Below, piece after piece: positions 5,832 to 6,347 of a DNA stretch of 6,347 nucleotides (position 1 is the first letter of the stretch; each line of letters starts with the position of its first letter). Source of the stretch: an uncultured Eubacteriales bacterium (lineage in GTDB: Bacteria; Bacillota; Clostridia; Oscillospirales; CAG-272); assembly GCA_934446485.1 (NCBI GenBank), contig CAKSEM010000084.1, forward strand, positions 1-6,347. Direction: 5' to 3'. The notes beneath the pieces are model-generated. The model ran no database searches. It saw only the letters and a program-made list of their open reading frames with translations, and was not told the origin of the DNA. Position numbers and translations under genes: made by a program.

Positions 5832-6115
5832 AACAGAATGCCGATACATTAATAACAGCTCTCGCGCCGGAAATCGATCGAAAATGCGAGGAGATCCGAA
5901 CGGCGCGGCGCGAGCGAAAAGGAGCCGTACTGTTTACGATCCTGTGCGCTATGACAGTGCTCATTCCGACACTGCTCGTGCTGTCCGGAGTCTCCGCCGC
6001 AGCACTCATCGCGCCGATAGTATTCATGTCAATATGCGTTATTCTGCTTTTGCCGATCTTGCTTTCCGGCAGGGGCTCGGATGTGGGAGGAGGAGCCTAT
6101 GGAACGGGGCTTTGA
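5828..6115 (+). CDS. small two-helix membrane protein of the sigma locus
   Basis: A 95-residue protein I do not recognise. Residues 1-31 are a charged, probably cytoplasmic amphipathic segment (DRKCEEIRTARRERK). Two hydrophobic helices follow, at about 33-54 and 57-80, joined by a very short turn, and then a glycine-rich tail (81-95). Start ATG 5828 overlaps the ancestral sigma stop by 4 bp, with AAGGA at 5813-5817 upstream, so it was translationally coupled to the sigma gene. Its place directly behind an ECF sigma factor suggests a membrane partner such as an anti-sigma-like or accessory protein, but no zinc-binding anti-sigma (HxxxCxxC) motif is present. The frame is intact even though the sigma gene is broken. 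Confidence 0.78.
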   Translation: MKQNADTLITALAPEIDRKCEEIRTARRERKGAVLFTILCAMTVLIPTLLVLSGVSAAALIAPIVFMSICVILLLPILLSGRGSDVGGGAYGTGL

Positions 6116-6347
6116 TAAATTCTTATCCAAATTTAATTTTAAGAAGATTGCCGTGTGGTATCTGATAATTGCCGACGTAACAGCTCTCGCCGCTGCAGGC
6201 ACAATCGGCTACACATACCGTGAACGTCTGAACTTTGCCCTGCAGTATTCGCGGTTTGATGACGCAAAGTCAGATGAAGCGCTCCGCAAGGCAGCCGACC
6301 GGACTGCCGCAGCGTCTGCCGACGTAGTGGACGTCCTGATTCTGGAC
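6099..6347 (+). CDS. membrane-anchored protein with probable extracytoplasmic sensor-like region, 3' end beyond window
   Basis: An open frame of 83 codons that runs off the right edge. ATG 6099 lies inside the previous gene (17-bp overlap) and is preceded by GGAGGAGGAG at 6086-6095, an excellent ribosome site. Residues 1-16 are basic and cytoplasmic (FNFKK), 17-38 form one transmembrane helix, and then comes a probable extracytoplasmic part: a helical segment (about 41-73) followed by DVVDVLILD, which resembles the first strand of PAS-like or dCACHE-like sensor folds. It may be a sensor kinase, an anti-sigma-type receptor or a plain envelope protein; the missing C-terminus would decide. It forms the third member of the sigma operon. 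Confidence 0.8.
   Translation, partial: MERGFDKFLSKFNFKKIAVWYLIIADVTALAAAGTIGYTYRERLNFALQYSRFDDAKSDEALRKAADRTAAASADVVDVLILD

Overview
The window looks like a chromosomal segment of an anaerobic Firmicutes-type bacterium, probably a gut or rumen Clostridia lineage. The grounds are strong GGAGG-type ribosome sites, the non-mevalonate isoprenoid gene ispE, a DUF362 protein carrying a two-cluster ferredoxin domain, an ECF-type sigma cluster, and moderate GC (roughly half by eye). This taxonomic reading is inference; no rRNA or marker tree is available here.

Positions 1-4127 hold a tightly packed minus-strand operon, read right to left: tRNA-dihydrouridine synthase (dusB type), SGNH/GDSL hydrolase, shikimate-kinase-like P-loop kinase, DUF362-ferredoxin protein, then ispE, which runs off the left edge. 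Junctions are 8-bp overlap, 9-bp gap, 8-bp overlap and 8-bp gap, so the five genes are almost certainly co-transcribed. A consensus-like promoter (4161-4189, minus) and a strong ribosome site sit just ahead of the dus gene. The operon mixes tRNA modification, carbohydrate-ester or lipid hydrolysis, a kinase with altered substrate residues, a redox protein and isoprenoid synthesis, so it looks like a housekeeping transcription unit rather than one pathway.

Positions 4128-4364 are a divergent control region. It has the dus promoter on the minus strand, a near-perfect 21-bp inverted repeat (4246-4266), and a textbook promoter (TTGAAA, 17 bp, TATAAT) firing rightward into an EamA/DMT-family transporter (4365-5237). 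That transporter is two half-size transporter units in tandem, aligned without gaps at a 149-residue offset.

From 5287 to the right edge lies an ECF sigma factor locus. The sigma gene is broken by two in-frame stops and a one-base frameshift, although its region 2 and region 4 motifs and full length remain recognisable. Behind it, still in overlapping operon arrangement, are an intact small two-helix membrane protein (5828-6115) and the first 83 codons of a membrane-anchored protein with a probable extracytoplasmic sensor-like part (6099 to the edge). The likely ancestral unit was an ECF sigma factor with its membrane partners, in which the sigma factor has recently been lost, unless the lesions are sequencing errors.

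The points most worth a second look are the three-lesion sigma pseudogene with intact partners, the kinase lacking the shikimate-binding arginine and the third glycine of its GGG motif, the inverted repeat upstream of the transporter promoter, and the gap-free duplicated transporter. No stretch over 300 bases lacks a gene, and no RNA gene, CRISPR array, insertion sequence or clear terminator was found.
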